The notes: a model not told the origin generated them from the letters alone. A DNA stretch of 42,837 nt from Clostridiaceae bacterium (GCA_012518845.1 JAAYRJ010000229.1:1-42837); one strand, 5' to 3'. Positions 27,195-35,357 are shown, counted from the stretch's first letter. Numbers and translations: made by a program.

Positions 27195-28259
27195 ATGTTC
27201 TTGCGAGAAAAGGAAAACAAAAAACGTCGTCAGATTACGATCAAAGATGTAGCCGAGAAGGCAGGAGTTTCATACTCTACGGTTTCAAGAGCTCTGAACG
27301 ACTATCCTGGTACAAATGAACAAACCAAAGCGATGGTGAAAAAAATTGCACAAGAGATGGGCTATACAGCAAATGAACTTGCTCGTAGTCTTGTGACCAA
27401 AAGATCCCAAACTGTTGGTTTTATTTTGCCAGATTTATCAAATCCTTTCTTTACAGATATTTTATCCGCAATCAACAAAGAAGTAGAAAATAATGGTTAT
27501 GACCTTTTAATTTGTGAAACACATTGGCAGGCAGAGAAAGAAAAATCAGAATTAGAAATGCTGATGAAAAAACAAGTGGATGGTGTTCTCTTGTATCCAG
27601 CTGAGGTTATAGGAGAAGATAGATTGTTAAAAAATAACAAGCCTACGGTCATTTTTGATGAATCACCTAATGCAATAGATGAAGTTACAGACTACAGTTT
27701 TATAGCAGTTAATAATATTGAGTCAGGATATCTTGCGGTAAGTCATGCACTGGAATATGGTTATCGCAAGATTGTGTATCTAGGTGGTCCAAGTATTTCT
27801 AATTCAAACAATAAGAGATTAGCAGGTATAGGAATTCGCTTAGCAGAAGAGAAGCTTAGTTTAGATCCGTGCGATCATCCCTATCTTGAGGGTGATTATA
27901 CTTTAGAGAGTGGTTATGATCGGACTAGATCATTGTTGTCTAGTTTTAGGGAAGACATTGACTGCTTTATCTGTGCCAATGATCTCATTGCTCTAGGCTG
28001 TATGAGCGCAGTTGAAGATTCTGGTTTTAAAATAGGAGGTGAAATTGGCGTAATAGGATTTGATGATATCGATTATGCAGGCTTGCCACAGATTCAGTTA
28101 ACTACAGTAAGAATCCCTAGGTATGAAATGGGACAACTAGGTGTTATAAATCTAATGAAGATGTTAGATGTTAATAGTTCTGAGTCTGAGATTAACCTTG
28201 TCAAAACAACAATGCTTTATCCAAATATTATTATTAGAAATACTACGAAAAGAAGATAG
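27195..28259 (+). CDS. LacI-family transcriptional regulator (second)
   Basis: This 354-residue repressor has helix-turn-helix ITIKDVAEKAGVSYSTVSRA (~14-33), hinge YTANELARSLVTKRSQTVGF, and a full sensor domain (LPDLSNPFFTDIL; C-terminal VIGFDDIDYAGLPQIQLTTV). It lies between the second CUT2 transporter and the long inositol operon and is likely to control both, plus the divergent dehydrogenase, through the TTGCAAACGATT sites. An inositol or keto-inositol inducer would fit. GGAAGCGG precedes the ATG. A decayed partial copy of this gene lies at 31258-31672. A hairpin at 28325-28368 follows it but lacks a T run. Confidence 0.92.
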   Translation: MFLREKENKKRRQITIKDVAEKAGVSYSTVSRALNDYPGTNEQTKAMVKKIAQEMGYTANELARSLVTKRSQTVGFILPDLSNPFFTDILSAINKEVENNGYDLLICETHWQAEKEKSELEMLMKKQVDGVLLYPAEVIGEDRLLKNNKPTVIFDESPNAIDEVTDYSFIAVNNIESGYLAVSHALEYGYRKIVYLGGPSISNSNNKRLAGIGIRLAEEKLSLDPCDHPYLEGDYTLESGYDRTRSLLSSFREDIDCFICANDLIALGCMSAVEDSGFKIGGEIGVIGFDDIDYAGLPQIQLTTVRIPRYEMGQLGVINLMKMLDVNSSESEINLVKTTMLYPNIIIRNTTKRR

Positions 28260-28602
28260 ATTTTTCAAACATAAAAATCATATTCTAATAATTTCTATTT
28301 GAAATATAATAATATTACTATTTAAAATTGGGTCGACTAATTTATTTAATTAGGTGGATGTCCAATTTCATCTCGAAAGCTCTTTAGAGGTTATTATGTT
28401 CGAGACAGATAAAGACCTAAATTTGTTAGTTAAAGTGATTAACCGTGAATATTACATGTCAGTTCATGTGCAAAATCCTAGCCATTTTCTTTCAGAAAAG
28501 GAATATACCAAAAAACACCAACATGATTGGTCTTTTCCTTAATCAGCATAGAGTAAATATCCATTTGTTGCATTGCTTGCTATCTGGAAGGTTAAATCAT
28601 TC

Positions 28603-28616
28603 TTGCAAACGATTTC
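28603..28616. promoter_or_regulatory. LacI-type operator in the inositol operon leader
   Basis: TTGCAAACGATTTC is the best copy of the window motif. It also fits the CcpA cre consensus with one mismatch, so a catabolite-repression site is the alternative. It lies about 100 bases upstream of the candidate promoter. Confidence 0.5.
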
Positions 28617-28717
28617 GAGGCGAGGAATTACTTGATCAATAAACTGAACAATGATTATGCTTATCGCACAATAAAAAATGCTTGTTTAGTGCAATAAGTA
28701 ATAATTTATCATATTAA

Positions 28718-28746
28718 TTGAAAAAACATCACGAAATACATAATGT
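28718..28746 (+). promoter_or_regulatory. Candidate promoter of the inositol operon
   Basis: TTGAAA (28718-28723) and TAATGT (28741-28746) are 17 bases apart. The LacI-type motif at 28755-28768 begins nine bases past the -10, the same arrangement as at the gfo/idh promoter. The leader to the iolG start would be about 550 bases, unusually long, so another promoter may exist nearer the gene. Confidence 0.4.
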
Positions 28747-28754
28747 TATGGTAT

Positions 28755-28768
28755 TCAATCGTTTGCAA
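28755..28768. promoter_or_regulatory. LacI-type operator at the candidate inositol promoter
   Basis: TCAATCGTTTGCAA; on the minus strand it reads TTGCAAACGATTGA. It has the symmetric core CAATCGTTTG and overlaps the expected transcription start. Confidence 0.5.
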
Positions 28769-29306
28769 AAAGCAAGTCCTTTGATTAGTATTTGTTAGAC
28801 TTTAGTTAAATCATAATGAGTTTCGTTGCTTTTTGATATTGTAAGAATGGTGAAGAATTGGATAAGGAAATCGAGTCATTGTTGTATATAAAGACTGTGT
28901 TTCGCACTTTTGGCAAATGCTGGAAAAATGGAAATTGTAGCATAATTCAGGTATTATTTATTTAAGTATCAAGTGTATTAATTACATTTGTGATGGAAGG
29001 CTGCATCAAATATTTTATAATAAGTTATTTAATAGTTATGAAGTATGACAAATTGAAGGACAGTATGGGACTTGTCCAAAAAAATGTCATGTGAAGGTAT
29101 TGGAGCATTAGTTATTTTTTAAAAGAATTACCTGTTTACTGTATTCTTTTAAATTATACGTAGATTCGACAATAATACGTATGTAATTGACGAAAATCAC
29201 ACTGGTGTGAAATTGCTGGTGCTAACATTAGAAGAAAATTTATTAATGAGCTTATAGCTTATTTATAAAAAAATTAATTGTATCGTTGGTACAAGGAGGG
29301 TAGAGA

Positions 29307-30323
29307 ATGAAAAAATACAAAATAGGGGTCATTGGCACAGGCAGGATAGGAAAACTCCACATAGAAAATTTAATGCGGTATATTCCTGAAGCAGAAGTTT
29401 ATGCGGCTGCTGATGTTATGATTGAGCATAGTAAAGAGTGGTTAGAAGAGAATAATATAGAACATGTTTTTTCTGACTACAAAGATCTGTTAGCCTTAGA
29501 AGAAATTGATGCAGTTGTCATTTCAACTCCAACAGATACTCATGCAGAAATTAGTATTGCTGCGGCTGAAGCTGGCAAACATGTATTTTGTGAAAAACCA
29601 GTTGATTTGACTGTTGAAAGAGTAAAAGATGTTATTGCAGCGGTAAAAAAAGCAGATGTTGTTTTTCAAGTTGGCTTTAACAGAAGGTTTGATCATAATT
29701 TCAGGAGAGTTAGAGAACATGTTGTTGATGGCAACATAGGGGATGTCCACATGGTGCTTGTCACCTCACGTGATCCTGCACCTCCACCAGTTTCATATAT
29801 TGAGAGTTCTGGTGGTTTATTTCTTGATATGATGATTCACGACTTTGATATGGTTCGCTATCAAAGCGGTGCAGAAGTAGTAGCAGTCACAGCTCATGGT
29901 GCTAATTTGGTTGATCCAGAAATTGGCGAAGCAGGTGATATTGACACTGCAATTGTTACATTGGAATTATCAAATGGCGCTTTAGCTATGATAAATAATA
30001 GTAGACAAGCTGTTTATGGCTATGATCAAAGGGTTGAGGTTTTTGGTTCTAAGGGTCAAGCAACTGCCTATAATGATCAACCAAATAATGTGGAACTCTA
30101 TACCGAAGAAGATATTAGCACGGACAAAATTCCTTATTTCTTCTTGGATCGTTATACTAACGCATTTATTAACCAGTTTGAAGATTTTATCAAGGCGCTA
30201 AAAGGGGAAATTGAAGTGCCAGTTAACGATGTAGACGGACTTCGAGCTATTGAAATAGCACTTGCTTGTAATGAATCTCTTAAAACAGGGGAGCGTGTTG
30301 AACTTGTCTATGATGAGTTATGA
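29307..30323 (+). CDS. iolG: Inositol 2-dehydrogenase IolG (second locus)
   Basis: This 338-residue NAD-dependent Gfo/Idh/MocA enzyme is the first gene of the long inositol operon and oxidises myo-inositol (or an isomer) at C2. GTGRIG near the N-terminus, FCEKPVDL with the catalytic Lys, and GLFLDMMIHDFDMVRY with the catalytic Asp and His are intact. AAGGAGGG precedes the ATG. It is a close paralogue of the 9699 gene, nearly identical from the catalytic region to the C-terminus. iolE follows 20 bases downstream. Confidence 0.93.
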   Translation: MKKYKIGVIGTGRIGKLHIENLMRYIPEAEVYAAADVMIEHSKEWLEENNIEHVFSDYKDLLALEEIDAVVISTPTDTHAEISIAAAEAGKHVFCEKPVDLTVERVKDVIAAVKKADVVFQVGFNRRFDHNFRRVREHVVDGNIGDVHMVLVTSRDPAPPPVSYIESSGGLFLDMMIHDFDMVRYQSGAEVVAVTAHGANLVDPEIGEAGDIDTAIVTLELSNGALAMINNSRQAVYGYDQRVEVFGSKGQATAYNDQPNNVELYTEEDISTDKIPYFFLDRYTNAFINQFEDFIKALKGEIEVPVNDVDGLRAIEIALACNESLKTGERVELVYDEL

Positions 30324-30343
30324 TGCCTAAAAGGAGGTAGTAT

Positions 30344-31246
30344 ATGTATAAATTTAACTCAGAAGAAGTGCATTTAGGAATTGCGCCAATTGGCTGGACG
30401 AATGATGATTTGCCTGACCTAGGTTCAGAAAACACTTTTGAACAATGTGTCTCTGAAATGGCTTTGGCTGGCTTTACAGGTTCGGAAGTAGGTAATAAAT
30501 ATCCTAAAGATCCTGAAGTTTTAAAGCCGATGCTTGATGTTCGCGGAATAAGAATTGCAAATCAATGGTTTTCTTCTTTGCTTATGTCAGAGCCTTATGA
30601 AGTAACAATCGAAAACTTCAAAAAGCAATTGGATTTTCTAGAAGCAATGGGAGCTAAAGTGATCGGTGCTTCAGAACAAGGTAATTCCATTCAAGGTAAG
30701 GATATTCCTGTTTTAAATGATCAAAAACCAGTCTTGACAGATGAAGAATGGGATCTATTAGCCAAAGGCTGTAATGAAATGGGGAAAATTGCTTATGATA
30801 GAGGTATGACCTTTACCTATCATCATCATATGGGTACTTGTGTACAAACAATTGAAGAAACAGAGCGTTTCCTCGAAATGACTGATCCAGAATTGGTCTT
30901 TTTGCTGTATGATACAGGCCATTTCTATTTCTCAGGTGAAGACCCAGTTGAAGCTTTGGAAAAGTTTTTACCACGTGTTCGTCACGTTCACTTAAAAGAT
31001 GTTAGAGCTGACGTCTTAAAAGAAGTAAAAGCACAAAAAATGAGCTTTTTAGATGCAGTTAGAGCTGGTGCCTTTACAGTTCCAGGAGATGGTCATATTG
31101 ATTTTGATCCAGTCTTCAAATTGTTGTCAGAAAATAATTATAAGGGATGGATGATAGTTGAAGCAGAGCAAGATCCTGCTAAAGCTAATCCATTTGTCTA
31201 TGCTAAGAAAGCAAGACAATTTATTAGAGAAAAAACAGGTCTATAG
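30344..31246 (+). CDS. iolE: Inosose dehydratase IolE (second copy)
   Basis: A 300-residue inosose dehydratase producing trihydroxycyclohexane-1,2-dione from 2-keto-myo-inositol. It begins LGIAPIGWTNDDLPDLGSEN and carries YHHHMGTCVQTIEET, YDTGHFYFSGEDP, HVHLKDVRAD and MIVEAEQDPAKANP. It is more divergent from the 7652 copy than the two IolG proteins are from each other. AAGGAGG precedes the ATG. The gene is followed by the lacI remnant and then larA, all in one direction. Confidence 0.93.
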   Translation: MYKFNSEEVHLGIAPIGWTNDDLPDLGSENTFEQCVSEMALAGFTGSEVGNKYPKDPEVLKPMLDVRGIRIANQWFSSLLMSEPYEVTIENFKKQLDFLEAMGAKVIGASEQGNSIQGKDIPVLNDQKPVLTDEEWDLLAKGCNEMGKIAYDRGMTFTYHHHMGTCVQTIEETERFLEMTDPELVFLLYDTGHFYFSGEDPVEALEKFLPRVRHVHLKDVRADVLKEVKAQKMSFLDAVRAGAFTVPGDGHIDFDPVFKLLSENNYKGWMIVEAEQDPAKANPFVYAKKARQFIREKTGL

Positions 31247-31257
31247 TAATAAATTAT

Positions 31258-31672
31258 CCTAGAAACTGTATAATTTTTAGAAGAACATTGGCAGGCAGAG
31301 AAAAAGAAATCAGAACTAGAAATACCGATACAAAAGCTAGTAAATGATATTCTTTCTTCTGACCTGCTGATACAAAGAGATTGATAGGCACGGATATTCG
31401 ATTTATCTTTGCCTATGGTCTTAAATACCAAGGCTGTATGAATGCGGACGAAGATTTTGGCTTTAAAATAAGGGATGAAATTGGTATAATGAGGGCTGGA
31501 ACCATTGATTTTGTGGGATTGCCATAGATTCAGTTAACCATTGTGAGAATCCCAAGATACAAAATAGGGGCAATCAAGAGCTATAAACCTATGAGTCTGA
31601 GAATAAACATGTAAAAAACGACAATGCTTTATCCTAGTGTTGTGATTTAAAAATACTACGAAAAGAAGATAA
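31258..31672 (+). pseudogene. Decayed, internally deleted copy of the second lacI
   Basis: ACATTGGCAGGCAGAGAAA followed by a short A-rich stretch and TCAGAA repeats the 27195 lacI gene from about codon 110. The match resumes for the 3' part: GGCTGTATGA, GAAATTGG, TTGCCA(C/T)AGATTCAGTTAAC, ACAATGCTTTATCC and the last 18 bases AATACTACGAAAAGAAGA before the stop. About 350 bases of the middle and all of the 5' third are missing, and several in-frame stops are present. It ends four bases before the larA start, so the larA ribosome binding region (AAGAAG) derives from the dead lacI 3' end. Confidence 0.88.
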
Positions 31673-31676
31673 ATTT

Positions 31677-32942
31677 ATGAAAAAACATATAAACTTAGGG
31701 ATAGACAATCGATTTCAAACAATTGCAATAGAGGAAGACAATTTATTAGACGTTTTGCATCAAAATGATATCGAATATGATCTAACAGGAATGGATGCAG
31801 TTGCGGATTCTCTGAAAAAACCAATTGGAACTAAGACTCTGACAGAGATTATTCAGCCTGGTGAATCAGTTGTAATTGTTACATCGGATCTAACAAGACC
31901 CCTGCCTTCACATCAAGTTTTGCCACCAATTCTAAATGAATTAGAAGAAATTGGTGTTAAAGATGAGGAGATTACGATTGTTTTTGCTCTAGGGTCCCAT
32001 CGTAAGCAAACAGAAGCTGAAATGCGTGAGTTAGTAGGGGATGATATTTTCGAACGCTACAAAACAGTGGATGGTGACTTGGACGACGTAGTCCATTTAG
32101 GCGAAACAACTGGTGGTACACCTATTGATATTGACAGAACTGTGGCAGAAGCAGATCGCAGAATTTGTTTGGGCAATATTGAATATCATTATTTTGCTGG
32201 CTATAGTGGCGGGGCAAAGGCGATAATGCCAGGAGTTTCGACAAGAGCAGCTATTCAGGCAAATCACAGCAATATGACACATCCAAAAGCTACAGCAGGA
32301 AATGCTGTGGATAATCCTGTTCGGAACGATTTAGAGGAAGCAATTCAACATTGTCCAATTGATTTTATTGTAAATGTTGTTTTAAATGAAAATAAAGAAA
32401 TTATTCATTCGGTCGCTGGGCACTTTATTGAAGCTCATCGTGAGGGCTGTAAATTTTTAGATAAACTTTATCTAAAGCCAATCGATCAGAGAGCGGATAT
32501 AGTTATTGCCTCTCAAGGTGGTGCTCCTAAAGATCTTAATCTATATCAAACCCAGAAGGCTCTCGATAACACGAAGTTTGCAGTTGCAGATGGAGGTGTT
32601 GTTATCTTGGTAGGTTCCTGTAAAGAGGGAATGGGAGAAGAAGTTTTTGCTGAATGGATGTCAGAAGCAAAAGATCCTAAAGAATTAATTAAACGTATTG
32701 AATTAGAATTTAAATTGGGTGGCCATAAAGCTGCTGCGATTGCACTTGTTATGGAGAGGGCAGATATTTATTTGGTCTCAGATATGGACGATGATTTTGT
32801 GCGAAGTATTTTTATGACACCTTTTGATAATGTTGAGGACGCTTATCAAGCAGCAAGAGAAAAATTAGGTGATGATGCCAAAGTTCTCGTCATGCCTTAT
32901 GGGGGTTCAACTTTACCAAGAGTAAAGGGTGAAATAGAGTAG
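31677..32942 (+). CDS. larA: LarA-family nickel-pincer racemase, possibly malate racemase
   Basis: This 421-residue protein is of the LarA (DUF2088) family, whose members racemise or epimerise 2-hydroxy acids using a nickel-pincer nucleotide bound to a lysine. SDLTRPLP, FALGSHRKQT, YHYFAGYSGGAKAIMPGVS and a C-terminal VLVMPYGGSTLPRVKG are family landmarks. Lys181 in GGAK corresponds to the cofactor-linking Lys184 of Lactobacillus plantarum LarA. No larB, larC or larE is in the window, so the cofactor must be made elsewhere. Known family activities include lactate and malate racemisation. Its position before GAPDH and PGK homologues in an inositol operon makes D-malate to L-malate a specific hypothesis. 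Confidence 0.87.
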   Translation: MKKHINLGIDNRFQTIAIEEDNLLDVLHQNDIEYDLTGMDAVADSLKKPIGTKTLTEIIQPGESVVIVTSDLTRPLPSHQVLPPILNELEEIGVKDEEITIVFALGSHRKQTEAEMRELVGDDIFERYKTVDGDLDDVVHLGETTGGTPIDIDRTVAEADRRICLGNIEYHYFAGYSGGAKAIMPGVSTRAAIQANHSNMTHPKATAGNAVDNPVRNDLEEAIQHCPIDFIVNVVLNENKEIIHSVAGHFIEAHREGCKFLDKLYLKPIDQRADIVIASQGGAPKDLNLYQTQKALDNTKFAVADGGVVILVGSCKEGMGEEVFAEWMSEAKDPKELIKRIELEFKLGGHKAAAIALVMERADIYLVSDMDDDFVRSIFMTPFDNVEDAYQAAREKLGDDAKVLVMPYGGSTLPRVKGEIE

Positions 32943-33005
32943 AAGTATAATTACGAATTAGAAAGAAGTAAAAATCTTGATAATATTTAAAGAGAGGAAC
33001 TTAAG

Positions 33006-34037
33006 ATGACAAAAGTAAAAGTTGGTGTATCCGGTTACGGAGTCATTGGTCAAAGATTAGCTGATGGCGTAGCAAAACAGGAAGATATGGAATTGGTAGG
33101 GGTTGCAGATATAGCTCCCACCTTATCAGTCAGAGCATTACACGAAAAAGGTATGCCTTATGACCTATATTTAGTCGAAGGAGCAGATGAAGGAAAGTTT
33201 AAAGAATTAGGTATTCCAGTGTCAGGCACATTCGATGAATTAGTTCAAAAAGTGGATGTCATGCTTGACTCTGCACCAGGCGGAATTGGTCTAGAGAACA
33301 AGAAAATTTATGAAAAATACAATACTAAAGCTATATTCCAAGGTGGAGAAGCCAATGAAATAGCAGATGTATTCTTCCACGGTTATGCTAATTTTGAAGA
33401 AGGCGTTGGTGAAGATTATTTGAAATTAACATCATGTAATACAACGGGTTTAATACGTGCTATCGATTGCTTAGATAGAAAATATGATGTAGAACGTACA
33501 GCAATTACAATTGTACGTAGAGTAGCAGACCCTGGTGACTATCATAGGGGTTTAACAAACGCATTGCAGATGGAAAAATCACCAAGTCATCAAGCGGTAG
33601 ATTTAATGACAATAATGCCACATATCGAAGCAACTGGAATCTTGGTACATACTCCAGTTACTCATGGTCATATTATTTCAGTGGTAGTTAATGCCAAGAA
33701 AAAAATAACAAAAGACATGGCACTAGAAGCATTTAACGAGCATGACAGAATTCGTGTTGTGTCAATAGATGATGGTTTCCTAGGCAATGCTTCTCTCTTC
33801 CGTTATGCAAGAGATTTAGGCAATTCACGTGGTGATATGTACGAAATAGCAGTTTGGGAAGATAGTATAGTTGAATACGGTGATGGAATTATGTTTGCAA
33901 TTAATATTCCACAAGAAGCTGTAACTATTCCAGAATCAATAGATGCAATTCGTGCGGCTACCAAGATGCAAACAACGCGTGAAGACGGCACAGATGCTAC
34001 TAACAAATATTTGGAAATAGCAAAATGGAAAAAATAA
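33006..34037 (+). CDS. gap: Archaeal-type (type II) GAPDH homologue
   Basis: This 343-residue protein belongs to the archaeal class of phosphorylating glyceraldehyde-3-phosphate dehydrogenases, not the usual bacterial GapA class. The Rossmann motif is GVSGYGVIGQRLA; catalytic Cys144 lies in SCNTTGL; the expected catalytic His is in THGHI; IAVWEDSI and PESIDAIRA close the family pattern. The segment written PSHHGPDV in archaeal enzymes, as I recall it, reads PSHQAVDL here. AGAGAGG precedes the ATG, and the stop overlaps the next gene by 13 bases. Lying between larA and a PGK homologue in an inositol operon, it may oxidise D-malate semialdehyde instead of glyceraldehyde 3-phosphate (inference). 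Confidence 0.88.
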   Translation: MTKVKVGVSGYGVIGQRLADGVAKQEDMELVGVADIAPTLSVRALHEKGMPYDLYLVEGADEGKFKELGIPVSGTFDELVQKVDVMLDSAPGGIGLENKKIYEKYNTKAIFQGGEANEIADVFFHGYANFEEGVGEDYLKLTSCNTTGLIRAIDCLDRKYDVERTAITIVRRVADPGDYHRGLTNALQMEKSPSHQAVDLMTIMPHIEATGILVHTPVTHGHIISVVVNAKKKITKDMALEAFNEHDRIRVVSIDDGFLGNASLFRYARDLGNSRGDMYEIAVWEDSIVEYGDGIMFAINIPQEAVTIPESIDAIRAATKMQTTREDGTDATNKYLEIAKWKK

Positions 34038-35278
34038 AAATCAATAATTTTAAAGATTTTGATTATCAAGATGCAACAGTTTTGTTGCGTCTTGATATCA
34101 ATTCACCTTTAGATCCTGAAACTAAAAGAATCACAGATGACACAAGGATTATTAAAAGCTTACCTACTTTAAATCATTTGTTAGATCAGGGAGCAAAAGT
34201 TGCTATTCTAGCTCATCAAGGTGATACACTTGATTATCAAAATTTAATAAGTCTCGAAGAACATGCAGAAATTTTGAACAAAAAAGCTAATGGAAAAGTC
34301 AGTTATATCGATGATTGTGCAGGACCGGCGGCTCAAGAAACTGTTAAGAATTTGCAGCCTGGTGAAGCAGTGATATTAGGTAATGTCCGCTATTTAGCTG
34401 AGGAAATATCAACTTTTGAAACAGTAGTGAATCTAACATCAGAAGAAATGACAGAAACTTGGTTAGTTAGAAATCTAGCACCGCTGTTTGATTATTACGT
34501 TAACGATGCCTTCTCAGCAGCTCATCGAAATTGTCCATCTATGGTAGCTTTTGAAGAGCTTTTGCCTTCAGCAGCAGGCGAACTATTCTTCAAAGAATAC
34601 TCCGTTTTAAGTGAAATTTTAGAAAATCCTGTTAAACCTTTGGCATTTATTTTAGGTGGGGCTAAAATCTCAGATGCTTTTGGCATGCTTGATCAAGTGT
34701 TAAGTAGTGGTACTGCAGATTATATTTTAACATCTGGAGTAACAGGTGTTGTTTTCCTTTTAGCTAGTGGGGTCAAAGTTGGTACAAAATATGAGTCTTG
34801 GCTTAAAGAACGTGATTTATTGCAGTTTGTTGAACCAGCAAAATCATATTTAGAAAAATATGGTGACCGTATCTTAGTACCTGTTGATTTAGCCTATGAG
34901 AAAGATAATCAACGACAAGAAATTGATGTTGCTGATCTGCCATTAGATGAGGGAATGTTCCTTGATATAGGTCAGAAAACGGTTGACAAATATGGTGAGA
35001 TTATAGCTTCTGCTGGTAGCATGTTTATCAATGGACCTCCTGGTGTGTACGAAGATAAGCTGTTCGAAGAAGGAACAAAGGGTATTTGGACCCATATTGC
35101 TAAATCAGAAGGTTATTCTGTTGTTGGTGGTGGTGATTCTGTTCAAGCAGCCGGAAAATTTATAGATTTAGATAATATCGGATATGTCTGTACGGCAGGC
35201 GGAGCTATGGTTCGTTTCATGACAGGCAAAAAATTACCTTTAATTGAAGCCATGGAAAAAGCTTCACAAAAATTTTAA
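34025..35278 (+). CDS. pgk: Archaeal-type phosphoglycerate kinase homologue with altered site
   Basis: This 417-residue PGK-family protein uses the archaeal LLRxDINSP opening (residues 20-28). Substrate-patch residues Arg22, Arg41 (DDTRI), His64, GNVRY and AAHR are kept, but where PGKs read SHLGRP or HQSRP this one reads AHQGDT: Asp67 replaces the Arg that helps hold the phosphate of 3-phosphoglycerate (Arg65 in human PGK1). Nucleotide-site motifs GGAKISD, NGPPGVYE and GGGDSVQAA are intact. It is translationally coupled to the GAPDH homologue. I infer a kinase making ATP from an acyl phosphate other than 1,3-bisphosphoglycerate, such as malyl phosphate; an ordinary PGK is the alternative. Confidence 0.87.
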   Translation: MEKIKINNFKDFDYQDATVLLRLDINSPLDPETKRITDDTRIIKSLPTLNHLLDQGAKVAILAHQGDTLDYQNLISLEEHAEILNKKANGKVSYIDDCAGPAAQETVKNLQPGEAVILGNVRYLAEEISTFETVVNLTSEEMTETWLVRNLAPLFDYYVNDAFSAAHRNCPSMVAFEELLPSAAGELFFKEYSVLSEILENPVKPLAFILGGAKISDAFGMLDQVLSSGTADYILTSGVTGVVFLLASGVKVGTKYESWLKERDLLQFVEPAKSYLEKYGDRILVPVDLAYEKDNQRQEIDVADLPLDEGMFLDIGQKTVDKYGEIIASAGSMFINGPPGVYEDKLFEEGTKGIWTHIAKSEGYSVVGGGDSVQAAGKFIDLDNIGYVCTAGGAMVRFMTGKKLPLIEAMEKASQKF

Positions 35279-35357
35279 TAATAAAAGTTGAGAGAAATTA
35301 TTTTAAAATAAGACAAGATTTAATGAGAAATTATACAAAGTAAAGAAAGGATATTTA

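Larger units (their letters stand above)
28260..29306. other. 1-kb leader region of the inositol operon
   Basis: No convincing gene is present in these 1,047 bases. They contain the tail hairpin of lacI (28325-28368), two LacI-type motif copies (28603-28616 and 28755-28768), a candidate promoter (28718-28746), an 11-bp hairpin (29118-29128/29143-29153) and a TCACAC/GTGTGA palindrome (29197-29210). A 62-codon stretch from 28354 has protein-like sequence (KVINREYYMSVHVQNPSHFL), with a hint of an AraC-type HxHD motif and a shifted continuation in another frame. It may be a decayed regulator gene, but I cannot show it. Confidence 0.5.

Noticed and set aside
28354-28542. A 62-codon gene in the inositol leader
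   Set aside because: No ribosome binding site, the similarity hint shifts frame, and composition alone does not support a gene.
31258-31672. A short functional regulator between iolE and larA
   Set aside because: Several in-frame stops and a large internal deletion relative to the 27195 lacI show it is dead.
33006-35278. GAPDH and PGK as ordinary glycolytic genes that happen to lie here
   Set aside because: They are archaeal-class, enclosed in an inositol operon without tpi, pgm or eno, and the PGK lacks a substrate Arg. Kept as the main alternative, not ruled out.
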